This document shows, one piece after another, positions 1 to 8,946 of a stretch of DNA of 64,000 nt. The position numbers and the translations under genes were made by a program. Source of the DNA: Christiangramia portivictoriae DSM 23547 (GTDB lineage: Bacteria > Bacteroidota > Bacteroidia > Flavobacteriales > Flavobacteriaceae); the NCBI RefSeq assembly GCF_000423045.1, contig NZ_AUHF01000008.1, forward strand, positions 124,001-188,000, written 5' to 3'. The notes beneath the pieces were generated by a model. It saw only the letters and a list, made by a program, of their open reading frames with translations, did no database searches and was not told the DNA's origin. Every line of letters starts with the position of its first letter. Positions within the stretch are counted from its first letter, which is position 1.

Positions 1-282
1 GATTTCAGACTTTCGTATAATAAATTAACTAACGAAGCGTCTAAAGTAATTGAATGTAAATATTTTAAAACAAATCATTTATTAGTAGGAGGAAATATTT
101 CAAGAAACCATTCTGATATTGATTCATTCATCATATACATCTGCACAGAAGGAAGTGGAGTTATTTCCACGACCGAAAAAAGTTTACAAATTGAAAAAGG
201 AGAAACTGTACTTATCCCAGCAATAAACAAAAAGGTTTCAATCCACTCCAATTCATGTGAATTATTAGAGGTATATATTTAA
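1..282 (+). CDS. manA: Mannose-6-phosphate isomerase, class I (C-terminal part; 5' end outside window)
   Basis: An open frame enters from the left edge and ends at TAA 280-282, giving 93 residues. The translation has the cupin-like end of type I phosphomannose isomerases: a YFKTNHL stretch, then GSGVIST, then EKGETVLIPA, ending in LLEVYI. This enzyme interconverts mannose-6-P and fructose-6-P in the cytoplasm. Its place next to a mannan locus fits disposal of the mannose released there, although it is on the plus strand and need not be in the same operon. The catalytic N-terminal half is not in the window, so intactness cannot be judged. Confidence 0.75.
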   Translation, partial: DFRLSYNKLTNEASKVIECKYFKTNHLLVGGNISRNHSDIDSFIIYICTEGSGVISTTEKSLQIEKGETVLIPAINKKVSIHSNSCELLEVYI

Positions 283-472
283 ATACTGCAAGAAGTTTCG
301 AATAATTAAAAAAAGGTTTTAAAGTGCAGATTAAAATAATTGAAACAAATTAAAACTATATCGATTAGAGTTTTAAAAACTGATTTTGCTAAAGGTAACA
401 GAGATAAAATCTTATTAAAATTGATACGAACTCAATCTTGAATAATAAACTCAGATGTGGGAAGTCCATCCG

Positions 473-502
473 AAAAATAAGCCCGCGAAATACCACGGGC
501 TA
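473..502 (-). terminator. Rho-independent terminator of the GH9-GH26-GH30 operon
   Basis: GCCCG and CGGGC pair around a 10-nt loop at 481-500. Read on the minus strand the stem is followed by TTATTTTT. It lies 44 bases past the stop of the minus-strand GH30-like gene. The rest of the 283-545 gap holds nothing else I can name. Confidence 0.7.
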
Positions 503-545
503 ATATTGCGAAAATTTAAATTCCAACTAAACATTCATTCGTGAA

Positions 546-2507
546 CTAATTCTTATTAGAAAAAAGAGAAATAAAACTTGCTCCTTCTGCATTAAATTTC
601 ACTTTCCCATTTTCCGGTTTCAAAGTTTCTATTTTTCTATAAGAATTCTCACTATTGGTAATATATAGGCTTAATGAACTTACAATTTCCGGAATTCCGG
701 TAATAATAACTTCTCTCGCTCCTCCTTTATTCACCAAGTGAAGAGTGTATTTACCACTTTTTTTATCTCCAAGGGCAGTAGCAGTAATCATTTTCTCTTC
801 AGAAATAAGAGGAATTACCTTTAATCCCTCAGGTGTATCTCCCAGTTGTTTCAGATTAAAAAAGCGTTGTGTGGGATGTAGTTCTTCCTTGTCGTTACCA
901 AATACTCCACCTCCGGAAAGAACCGAATAATCAGATGTTAATTGCCATTGAAGAATACTCAAAGGCTGTGCGATTTTAAGTATTTTCAAATAAATGCGAA
1001 TCTCTTCAAGCGCATAAGTAGACTCTTCAAAGATTTGCGGATAACGCCATGCTCCAGCATCAATACTACCTTCGCCAACAAAAAGAGGTTCCTCCACACG
1101 ATTCGCAATATCATGCCATTTTATAAGGTTTTCATCAGTCCAGCCTCTCCAGGAGTGAAAAGAAACACCACCAATAAAGGGCAGGCTTTCCGGATTTACC
1201 GACGCCTGAGTGGTAAAATCCCAGCCATTGGCATCTGCCGTATCTCCCAGTAGAAATTTGGTTTTTAGGCCTGCATTTCTAAAATATTTTCCAAGTTCTT
1301 CTATCAATTGATCGTGTTCCTCAGGCGTTTGCCGCACATCAATTCCAAGGTCAGATTCATTAAAGGAGAACATCACGGTCTTCACGCCGTATTCTTCTTT
1401 TAAATATAAAATATAGGCAGTAATTGATTTATAAATTTCTTCCTTTTTGGACTGATCTAATTGATTCCCGCGGCTTCCGTCGAGATTCACTCCCTCTGCT
1501 CTTTCACCTATTATAGCCCAGTCCGGGGCAAACCAGGCAGCCAGGATCACTGGAATACCTTTTTCATCGAGTCGTTGCGCCATTTCCATGGAAGCCTTTA
1601 CTTTAGGATCTAAGTTTCCATTTTTCGCCTCAGCTATTGGATCCTTCTCAGGGTCTGGATGCCACTGTTTCCAGGGAAGTTCCACTCTACTCCAGGCCAC
1701 CCGTAAATTTTCCAGTGCATAATCTATCACCTGTGGATCTGCTTTCGGATTTTGTAAACGAAAGTTGCCACCAATTCCATCAAAAGCATTTCCTTCCTGC
1801 TCTGGATAGAGCTTCAAAGTCACCGGAGAATTATCCATTTTCCCGGAAACTTCAATTTCAAAGGTGTTTTTATAAGTTTTATTTGCTGAAATATTTCCAG
1901 TTGCGATAGCAAAATTTAACTGGTATTCCGGATTTAAAGAATCCTCATCTGAAGTAATAATTAATTCGGTGGCCTCTTTTACGATAATTGTGATTTCCCG
2001 GTTTTCTGAATTGACGGTTACAGATTTTACAGGAGCTTTATATTCAGCATTTTTAAATTCTGAATGAAAATTTGAAACAGTAATCGTTTCGGGATTGCTA
2101 ATTTTGAAACTGGCGTTTTTGCCAAATGCTTCCGGTAGTTTTATTCTGAAATACGCTCCCTGAAGAACCGTGTCTTGCGGAGAAGTGAAATCTACCTGTA
2201 TATTTGCTTTTCCTTCTCCGGCTGATTGAAGCTTTTGATTCCAGCTGATGTCACGCATTCCGTAATTGAAGGTTTTAGCTCCATCTTCTCTTTTAAAATC
2301 TGTTTTCTGACCTTCCTTCCGGGTTTCCCACTCGTTACCATTTTTATTTATAATGACAAGACTGGAGTTAAAATCGAAAAAACCGTTTTCTGTTCGAATT
2401 CCCGTAAGGTTGCCCCAGGTCTCGAATTCAGCCTGGGCTGAAACTTCCTGAGCCACACCGGTGATAAATAGTAGCAGGATTAATGTATGCTTAATTCTTA
2501 ATTTCAT
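546..2507 (-). CDS. Secreted clan GH-A glycoside hydrolase, GH30-like
   Basis: A 653-residue protein with a signal peptide (residues 1-25, ending VSAQA). Residues 30-235 look like a beta-rich accessory domain. From about 240 a TIM-barrel hydrolase begins with FDGIGGNFR, a start seen in GH30/GH-A enzymes. Likely catalytic residues are Glu384 (acid/base, in FSFNESDLG) and Glu479 (nucleophile, in LFVGEGSID). It probably cleaves a beta-linked glucan, mannan or xylan side structure outside the cytoplasm. The start overlaps the stop of the upstream GH26 gene by 17 bases, so the two are translationally coupled. The family call is by motif only; GH39 or an unassigned GH-A family are alternatives. Confidence 0.65.
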   Translation of the reverse strand: MKLRIKHTLILLLFITGVAQEVSAQAEFETWGNLTGIRTENGFFDFNSSLVIINKNGNEWETRKEGQKTDFKREDGAKTFNYGMRDISWNQKLQSAGEGKANIQVDFTSPQDTVLQGAYFRIKLPEAFGKNASFKISNPETITVSNFHSEFKNAEYKAPVKSVTVNSENREITIIVKEATELIITSDEDSLNPEYQLNFAIATGNISANKTYKNTFEIEVSGKMDNSPVTLKLYPEQEGNAFDGIGGNFRLQNPKADPQVIDYALENLRVAWSRVELPWKQWHPDPEKDPIAEAKNGNLDPKVKASMEMAQRLDEKGIPVILAAWFAPDWAIIGERAEGVNLDGSRGNQLDQSKKEEIYKSITAYILYLKEEYGVKTVMFSFNESDLGIDVRQTPEEHDQLIEELGKYFRNAGLKTKFLLGDTADANGWDFTTQASVNPESLPFIGGVSFHSWRGWTDENLIKWHDIANRVEEPLFVGEGSIDAGAWRYPQIFEESTYALEEIRIYLKILKIAQPLSILQWQLTSDYSVLSGGGVFGNDKEELHPTQRFFNLKQLGDTPEGLKVIPLISEEKMITATALGDKKSGKYTLHLVNKGGAREVIITGIPEIVSSLSLYITNSENSYRKIETLKPENGKVKFNAEGASFISLFSNKN

Positions 2508-3468
2508 CTTTAGTTAATGTATTTGAAAAATTATAAACCTCTTTTACCCGCTCCGGGCTATTTGCAGTTTGTAGCCAGTTAGACCAGACCATAAACCAGG
2601 ACCATTTTGGCTGTTTTTCCAGAATCTTTGGTTTTGGTAATTCGCCCACCTCTCCCAAAGCAATAGGTTTACCTTCTGCGAGTTCCAAAAGTTCTTCATA
2701 ATCTTTCTGTTCGTAATCATAGTGATAAACATCGGTGGCCAGTATATCCACAAATTCATCTCCCGGATAAAAATTTTTATACGGAAATGCTTCATCGTAA
2801 GGAATATCCCGGGGAGAATTCGCATTCCAGACCCAAATCAAATTATTAAGCTTATGATAATTGGTTAAACGGTCGTAAAGCATTTTCCAAAGCTTTTTAT
2901 AAGCCTCTGAATTATTCCCCCACCAGAACCAAACTCCGTTCATTTCATGATAGGGTCTCCAGAGAACGGGTACCCCGGCTTTCTGTAATTCTTTAAGATG
3001 CTGAGCAAGATTATCTACCTGCTTCAACCAATTTGTATGTGTAGGAGAATCGGGGGTAAGTAATTCCTGCCATTGCTTATCACTAAATTCATTCTGAACA
3101 CTTTCACTCCAGCCATACGGAGGATTTTCGGATGGTCTCCCCACATGCCACATAAGCGTTATAATAGAACCTTCGTCATGTTTTTTGATGGTCGCCTTTA
3201 CAATTCTTTCTCCCGGATCTTTTTCCCCATTCCAGTAAAAATCGCTTCCCCATACCGCCGGATATTTACCGGTAATTTCCTGTGCGATATTATAAAATTT
3301 ATCAGGCTCTTCGTTATAACTATGCTGACCGGTTAAAATTTTACCATTTAAGGAATAGATATATTCTAATAACTGAATTGCTTCAGGACTGGCGTTCGGA
3401 TTTACGAGCTGTTGGGCCGAACCCGAAATTGAGGTAAGCAATCCGAGAAAGAGGATCAGGTTTTTCAT
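2491..3468 (-). CDS. Secreted GH26 beta-mannanase/mannobiohydrolase
   Basis: I place the start at the ATG at 3468, giving 325 residues, because it begins a clean signal peptide (MKNLILFLGLLTSISGSAQ) and overlaps the upstream GH9 stop as ATGA. A longer open frame upstream has no signal-like sequence. The GH26 signatures are RPYHEMNGVWFWWG with acid/base Glu175 and LGEVGEL with nucleophile Glu273. The enzyme should hydrolyse beta-1,4-mannosidic bonds in mannan or manno-oligosaccharides, probably in the periplasm since there is no lipobox. It is the middle gene of a three-gene minus operon (GH9, GH26, GH30-like). Confidence 0.88.
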   Translation of the reverse strand: MKNLILFLGLLTSISGSAQQLVNPNASPEAIQLLEYIYSLNGKILTGQHSYNEEPDKFYNIAQEITGKYPAVWGSDFYWNGEKDPGERIVKATIKKHDEGSIITLMWHVGRPSENPPYGWSESVQNEFSDKQWQELLTPDSPTHTNWLKQVDNLAQHLKELQKAGVPVLWRPYHEMNGVWFWWGNNSEAYKKLWKMLYDRLTNYHKLNNLIWVWNANSPRDIPYDEAFPYKNFYPGDEFVDILATDVYHYDYEQKDYEELLELAEGKPIALGEVGELPKPKILEKQPKWSWFMVWSNWLQTANSPERVKEVYNFSNTLTKDEIKN

Positions 3469-5957
3469 TTTTTCTGATTTAAAAGTTGGTCTGCAGCAAG
3501 TACTAAAAAGATATAATCTGTTGTACCGCCTCCCAGCACATATTCGGTTTGTTGCCAGAGAAATGGCCATTCCAGTAATTCAGGAAAATCCGGCCTTATT
3601 AAAGCCGTTCCGGAACCAATTCCACCCGGAATGAACGAGAATTCCCCGCGATTCACTCCATAGGCCTGGGTCAATGACCTAGAGCCAACTCCAGATGCGA
3701 AAGAGGAAGTATTGACACCAGGGTGCGAACCAAGAACAAAGTTCAGGGCATTTAGCATATATTTCTTCGGAAAGATTTCCGGATAGCTGGTGTGGAAATA
3801 ATATTGTTTCATTCCAAAATTCTGAATTCCCCACCCTGCGCCCCAGATATCCGGTTCATAAGGCATTCCGTAAGGCGTTTTTTCACCTAATAGTACCACT
3901 TCTTCGTAATATTTCTGAACAGCCGCATTCACCTGTTTTTTAAAATTATCGTCATGTATTAAAGGAAATGCAGGACCTACAATCCATCCGGTATTACTAA
4001 TATCTGAAGTGATTGCATCAGAATTATTTATAAGAAATTCTGAATATTCTTGTTTTTTCGTAGTTCGAAGCAATTCAACAGCAAGTTCTGTCTTTGGAAC
4101 AAATGGAGTTTTATCATGAGTTTTCCAGATTGCTTCTGCAATGGATAAACATTCTTCAGCAAGCTTCGGGTTATAATCTTTCAAAACCCTTGCACTGGCA
4201 GCCAAAGCAGCGGCGGTTGAAAGTTCTCGCGCCGGATTATCTTCAGTAAAAACCCAGCGATCATCTGGTGCGCCCTCCAGGCCTACCGGAATATCCTCAT
4301 CAGCTTCAGCATTCGAAAATATCTTATTATCGCTATGGTTTACAGGATCTCCCAGGAGAATATACTGTCGGTTAGTAGGAACAATGATTCCTCGATAAAA
4401 ACGCTTCATAGACTTATAACCTCCAACAATTGAAAGAACACCGTGCTCGATTTGTTGTAACATATCGGGTTTACCATCGGGTTGAAGGATTTCTACGATC
4501 CGCTTATTTTCATCGATACTCGTATTATCATAATCCACCCCGAATAATTCATAAATATGAGACAGTCCCTGAACGGTTGAAGCCTGGGATTCCACCCGCA
4601 GGTCATAATCTCCCGCATCGTGCCAGCCACCACTATTTATTCCGGGTACATGTTCGCCAGATTGATATTGGGTCAATGTTTCAGCCCCCTGTAGATAACC
4701 GTCAAAATGGTTATAATCTGTTGGAGCCATTCTCGCGTCATCCATATGGCAGAGGCCATGCCACACCTTGTAGCGGTCATTTACGCGCATATGGCACATC
4801 TGGACAGGTAAAAAATACTCAAGTGTAGGTTGCCAGACATCCCTTTGATAAATAACTTCACTAATCTGAAAAGCTTCCGTTTGATAATCGCCATATTGAA
4901 CAACGTACATTCCCGGTTTTTTCACCTCGGTAAAATCCAGTTGGTAATATTTATATCGAAGAAAATCGCCCCATTCTTCAGGTTGTTTAGAGATCACTTC
5001 CGTATAACCGCCCTCATTATTAATTCGAAGGAGTTTTGCTTCCAGTTTTCTGTTATCATTGGGATCTGTTTCGATCACCGCTATTTTATCCTGTGCGGGA
5101 TGGTAACCTACCTGGGAAACCTGTACGACCGGCGAATAAAGAAAATCCTTGAGCGTATTTGGGGTGACCAGCCATTCTATGGCATTCTTAGTTTTTCCGG
5201 CCGGCACCAGTGATCTTACTATAAACCAGCCGTTACTATGAATAGCTCTGCCATCTAATAATTCTAACCTGTTTTCACCTAAATTTTCAATGCTTATGGT
5301 TTGTTTTGGAGTTCCGGGTGCTATAACAAGCTTACTTCCCCTGGCCATAGGTTTTAACCGGAATTCATCTTCATCAGTATAATACCCGGGTCCGTTCGCT
5401 TGCCTGTTAAAAATGCCAAAATCATCATCCATATAGAAGGGTTTTCCGAAGAGGATTCCGGGGAAAAATTCAATATTCATTCCTACTTTTCCCACCCATT
5501 CTTCCGGTAGTGGTTTGTCGAGATCAACTATGATTTTAAAGGATTTTCCCTGAGGAATTACCTTAAGTTCGTAGCTCATTTCTAGCTCAGGGTAGATAAT
5601 GGGATTAAATCCTTTGCGATCTTTGGAAGGATCTGGATAGCTCATCTGTACACTTATTTCCTGGTTTTCACGATCAATCTGTTGCTCTCCAACCTTTGGA
5701 ACTGGCTGCCATTGCCCGGGGGCAGGTTCAAGTCTAAGGTCTCCATTGGTCGCCACACGAATCCCATTCTGGATAATTCCAACCCCGCCCTGATGACTTT
5801 CCGGATAAAAATCGTGGGCAAGCATAACGTTTGCCCCCCGTCTTTCCAGGTATTCCAAATCATTAATCCTGAAAATATCTATAGAATCGGAAGTTTTTTG
5901 TGCATACAAATTTGCTATGCCTAAAATCGAAAAGAGTAAAATAAAATTTCGCATCAT
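3465..5957 (-). CDS. Secreted GH9 endo-beta-1,4-glucanase-type enzyme
   Basis: An 830-residue protein with a signal peptide (1-20). A long N-terminal beta-rich region (about 30-270) comes before a CelD-type Ig-like domain (about 275-365, containing QVSQVGYHP). The alpha6/alpha6 GH9 barrel spans roughly 370-825. GGWHDAGDYD carries the GH9 base/nucleophile-site aspartates at 447-450, and a Glu in the C-terminal TEYVLGG stretch could be the general acid. In a mannan locus such enzymes act on the glucosyl linkages of glucomannan. It is first in its operon, and its stop overlaps the GH26 start by four bases. The N-terminal extension is typical of Bacteroidota GH9 proteins but I cannot name it. Confidence 0.85.
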   Translation of the reverse strand: MMRNFILLFSILGIANLYAQKTSDSIDIFRINDLEYLERRGANVMLAHDFYPESHQGGVGIIQNGIRVATNGDLRLEPAPGQWQPVPKVGEQQIDRENQEISVQMSYPDPSKDRKGFNPIIYPELEMSYELKVIPQGKSFKIIVDLDKPLPEEWVGKVGMNIEFFPGILFGKPFYMDDDFGIFNRQANGPGYYTDEDEFRLKPMARGSKLVIAPGTPKQTISIENLGENRLELLDGRAIHSNGWFIVRSLVPAGKTKNAIEWLVTPNTLKDFLYSPVVQVSQVGYHPAQDKIAVIETDPNDNRKLEAKLLRINNEGGYTEVISKQPEEWGDFLRYKYYQLDFTEVKKPGMYVVQYGDYQTEAFQISEVIYQRDVWQPTLEYFLPVQMCHMRVNDRYKVWHGLCHMDDARMAPTDYNHFDGYLQGAETLTQYQSGEHVPGINSGGWHDAGDYDLRVESQASTVQGLSHIYELFGVDYDNTSIDENKRIVEILQPDGKPDMLQQIEHGVLSIVGGYKSMKRFYRGIIVPTNRQYILLGDPVNHSDNKIFSNAEADEDIPVGLEGAPDDRWVFTEDNPARELSTAAALAASARVLKDYNPKLAEECLSIAEAIWKTHDKTPFVPKTELAVELLRTTKKQEYSEFLINNSDAITSDISNTGWIVGPAFPLIHDDNFKKQVNAAVQKYYEEVVLLGEKTPYGMPYEPDIWGAGWGIQNFGMKQYYFHTSYPEIFPKKYMLNALNFVLGSHPGVNTSSFASGVGSRSLTQAYGVNRGEFSFIPGGIGSGTALIRPDFPELLEWPFLWQQTEYVLGGGTTDYIFLVLAADQLLNQKK

Positions 5958-6093
5958 GAAAAATTAGAAACTAAAAATAGGCCTATGTATTGGACAGGAC
6001 TTAATACTTTTTTATCTATTTCCCATAGGATATTTTCAGACGACTTTCTTATTGAAATCATTGCTATATATTTAATCTGAAAAATATTCTTTT

Positions 6094-7431
6094 ATGAAAA
6101 TACGATACTTTTTAGGACTCATGTTTCTTTCGGTTAGCACTGTTTTTTGTCAGGATAATACCTCGAATGAAGAACTCATCGCTGAAATGAAAACAGACGC
6201 TAAAGAAAATTTACTTGATAAATGGTATCCTCTGGCCATTGATAATGAGGACGGAGGTTATTACAGTGAAATTACCTATGATTTCAAACTGGGAGAAAAA
6301 CATGATAAAATGATCGTGACCCAGGCCAGGCATATCTGGACCAATTCAGTAGCTGCTGAAGTATTCCCAGAAAATGCTAATTACCTCAAATATGCCGAAC
6401 ATGGATTTAAGTTCTTAAGGGATGTGATGTGGGATAAGGAATATGGAGGTTTTCATAACCTGGTTTCTAAAACCGGGGAGCCAATTGCTAAAAAAGTTGA
6501 AGAGAAAACCGCCTATGGTAACGCTTTTGGCTTATACGGTTTAGCGGCTTATGCCAGAGCATCGCAGAATGAAGAAGCACTGCAACTGGCGAAAAAAACT
6601 TTTTACTGGTTGGAAGAACATAGTCATGACCCAGTAAATAAAGGATATTCCCAGTCATTGAACATGAATGGTTCTCCAATTACCAGAGACGACAGTTTTG
6701 ATTCCACTTCAGACGTGGGCTATAAGGATCAGAACAGTTCTATTCATTTGCTGGAAGCCTTTACGGAACTTTATAAAGTTTGGCCAGATGATCTTGTTGC
6801 AGAAAGACTGGAAGAATTACTTTTACTAATTCGTGATACTATTGTAAGCGACCGGAATTATATGAATCTCTTTTTTGAAGCCGATTGGACACCGGTTACT
6901 TTTAATGATCAGTCGAAAGAAGAGATAGAAAAACATTATTACCTGGATCATGTTTCTTTCGGTCATGATGTTGAAACCGCTTATTTAATGCTGGAAGCGT
7001 CTGAAGCTTTGGGGCGTGAGGATACAGAAGAAACCCTGGCAAAAGGTAAAAAGATGGTAGATCATTCCCTGGAAAATGGATGGGATTCGGAATTGGGTGG
7101 ATTTTATGACGGGGGCTATTATTTTGGTGATGATAAAAATCTTACGCTGGTAAATAAAGATAAAAACTGGTGGTCCCAGGCCGAAGGTTTGAATACACTG
7201 CTAATTATGCATCATCACTTTCCTGAAGACGATCATAATTATCGCTCATATTTTGATAAATTATGGGAATATACCAACACCTATTTTATGGATGAGCGTT
7301 TTGGTGGCTGGTATGAATGGGGACTGGATATCAGACCGGAAACTAAGGATGACCTGAAAGGACATATTTGGAAAGCTACTTATCACAATTTCAGAGCACT
7401 CATAAATTGCATGGAAACTCTAAAGAAATAA
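6094..7431 (+). CDS. Exported AGE-family epimerase (cellobiose/mannobiose 2-epimerase-like)
   Basis: A 445-residue (alpha/alpha)6-barrel protein of the N-acylglucosamine 2-epimerase superfamily. The three histidines used by cellobiose 2-epimerases appear conserved: SIHLLEA, SFGHDVETA and KATYHNFR (His431). The family converts the reducing-end glucose or mannose of a beta-1,4-disaccharide at C2. It starts with a convincing signal peptide (MKIRYFLGLMFLSVSTVFCQ), so this copy should be periplasmic, unlike the cytoplasmic paralogue at 23971. It is transcribed divergently from the GH9 operon and stands alone, ending at a strong terminator. The specific substrate is inferred from the locus. Confidence 0.82.
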   Translation: MKIRYFLGLMFLSVSTVFCQDNTSNEELIAEMKTDAKENLLDKWYPLAIDNEDGGYYSEITYDFKLGEKHDKMIVTQARHIWTNSVAAEVFPENANYLKYAEHGFKFLRDVMWDKEYGGFHNLVSKTGEPIAKKVEEKTAYGNAFGLYGLAAYARASQNEEALQLAKKTFYWLEEHSHDPVNKGYSQSLNMNGSPITRDDSFDSTSDVGYKDQNSSIHLLEAFTELYKVWPDDLVAERLEELLLLIRDTIVSDRNYMNLFFEADWTPVTFNDQSKEEIEKHYYLDHVSFGHDVETAYLMLEASEALGREDTEETLAKGKKMVDHSLENGWDSELGGFYDGGYYFGDDKNLTLVNKDKNWWSQAEGLNTLLIMHHHFPEDDHNYRSYFDKLWEYTNTYFMDERFGGWYEWGLDIRPETKDDLKGHIWKATYHNFRALINCMETLKK

Positions 7432-7577
7432 GGTGATTACTGAAAAATGTATATTCATTGTTAGTCATAATAGTTATCTCGTCAGCATGAATTTATCTGA
7501 GGATCTTAAGATTATGAAACAAGTTCAGAATGACGTATTTGGTCAAATTCGGGATACTTTATAGACAATCAAACTAA

Positions 7578-7623
7578 AAAATAAGTAGGGCGAAAAATTC
7601 AAATTTTCGCCCTACTTATTTTA
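7578..7623. terminator. Bidirectional terminator between epimerase and GH27 genes
   Basis: A near-perfect 17-bp inverted repeat around AGTAGGGCGAAAA, with a loop of about 7 nt, is flanked by A-runs on the left and T-runs on the right. It serves the convergent genes ending at 7431 and 7637. Confidence 0.85.
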
Positions 7624-7636
7624 AATCAATGCTTTG

Positions 7637-8848
7637 TTATTTTCGGCTTAGTTTGAGAGTAATAACGTCATGAGGCGGCACTATAGATTTAAAAGATTTC
7701 TCCGTAGTTTTTAAATTCTTATGTTTCCAAAGGTCTCTTATGTTATATGTTACAGCTTTAAAATTAGCAGCATAATCAAAATCCGGATCTTTAATCTCAT
7801 GATCTTTCCAGTTAAAATTTATTTCATGATCGGTATCCGCGCGATTTAAGAAGGTCACTGCCCAGTTTCCACCTGCTAAAGGCTTAAACCAGGTTTCAAG
7901 GCCGTCTTCACTGCTATATTTAAATCCCTGCACTCCAAGAGTATCCTGGTCTATAGCGATCACCTCTTTATTAGTAAGGATATTCACTGTTTCTTCCCTC
8001 ATATTACCCAGATCATTGCCGGCAATTAATGGAGCTGCCAGCATCGCCCACATCGTAAAATGAGCCCGGTCTTCACTCACAGTCATTCCATTTCCAACTT
8101 CCATCATATCGGGATCATTCCAATGGCCGGGACCGGCATATTTTCTTAAACCATCCTGCATATCAAGTATTCTGAGTACTCCCCACGAAGACCAGTTACC
8201 ATGATCTTCTTCGCAATCCCAGCAAGGATAAATATCTCCGGTTGTTCTCCACATATGACCTATATCCTGCGCCCACTCCCAGGGTTGATTATCGCCCCAT
8301 TCGCAAATAGCGAATAAAACGGGGCGACCTGCGTCGTATAAAGCATCCCTCATGGTAATGTAGGAGGCTTCGGCATTTTGTTTCCCGGTATTACACCAGT
8401 CATATTTTAGGTAATCCACTCCCCAACGCGCATATGTTATTGCATCCTGATATTCGTGACCACGACTCCCAGGTTCACCTCCGCAAGTTTCAGTACCTGC
8501 ATCTGAATAGATTCCAAATTTTAGTCCTTTGGAATGTACATAATCTACCAATGCCTTCATCCCAGAAGGAAACTTTTCCTTATCTGCATGAATAAACCCG
8601 TTTTCATCTCTCTCGCCATGCCAGCAATCATCAATCACAATATATTCGTATCCGGCATCTTTCATTCCGCTCGAAACCATATTATCTGCAGCCGCTTTAA
8701 TAAGATCTTCATTAATGTCACAGGCAAATTTATTCCAGCTGTTCCATCCCATAGGAGGGGTTTGAGCCAGATCATCAAATTTTTGAGCATTAGTTTGATG
8801 CGATCCTATGATAGTTATTAGAATAAGGAAGATTTTCTTTAAAGTCAT
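7637..8848 (-). CDS. Secreted GH27 alpha-galactosidase
   Basis: A 403-residue protein with a signal peptide (1-21, ending NAQ). It starts its barrel with TPPMGWNSWNKF, the GH27 hallmark, and contains YLKYDWC (nucleophile Asp150) and GHWNDPDMMEVGNG (acid/base Asp245 or Asp247). The C-terminal part is the usual beta-domain, and the length is normal for the family. It removes alpha-1,6-galactosyl side chains from galactomannan, opening the backbone to the GH26 and GH5 mannanases encoded nearby. A hairpin terminator separates it from the FAS1 gene upstream, so it probably has its own promoter within 8849-8946, which I could not pinpoint. Confidence 0.93.
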   Translation of the reverse strand: MTLKKIFLILITIIGSHQTNAQKFDDLAQTPPMGWNSWNKFACDINEDLIKAAADNMVSSGMKDAGYEYIVIDDCWHGERDENGFIHADKEKFPSGMKALVDYVHSKGLKFGIYSDAGTETCGGEPGSRGHEYQDAITYARWGVDYLKYDWCNTGKQNAEASYITMRDALYDAGRPVLFAICEWGDNQPWEWAQDIGHMWRTTGDIYPCWDCEEDHGNWSSWGVLRILDMQDGLRKYAGPGHWNDPDMMEVGNGMTVSEDRAHFTMWAMLAAPLIAGNDLGNMREETVNILTNKEVIAIDQDTLGVQGFKYSSEDGLETWFKPLAGGNWAVTFLNRADTDHEINFNWKDHEIKDPDFDYAANFKAVTYNIRDLWKHKNLKTTEKSFKSIVPPHDVITLKLSRK

Positions 8849-8882
8849 TTCTATGGTTTTAATATTAAATTTTAAAAAAGAA

Positions 8883-8908
8883 ATTCCCTACAGTTGCCCG
8901 TAGGGAAT
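8883..8908 (-). terminator. Terminator after the FAS1 surface protein gene
   Basis: ATTCCCTAC and GTAGGGAAT form a 9-bp stem with an 8-nt loop. On the minus strand the stem is followed by TTTCTTTTTT. It closes the SusC-SusD-lipoprotein-FAS1 transcript before the GH27 gene. Confidence 0.8.
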
Positions 8909-8946
8909 CAAATTATTTAGCATAAATTAAGCTAACACCAAACAAT

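Noticed and set aside
3469-3570. A 34-codon upstream extension of the GH26 gene
   Set aside because: It lies inside the GH9 gene, has no signal peptide, and the ATG at 3468 gives a clear one with an ATGA overlap.
4430-5213. Plus-strand open frames inside the GH9 gene
   Set aside because: They are antisense shadows of a well-supported gene and have no family features.
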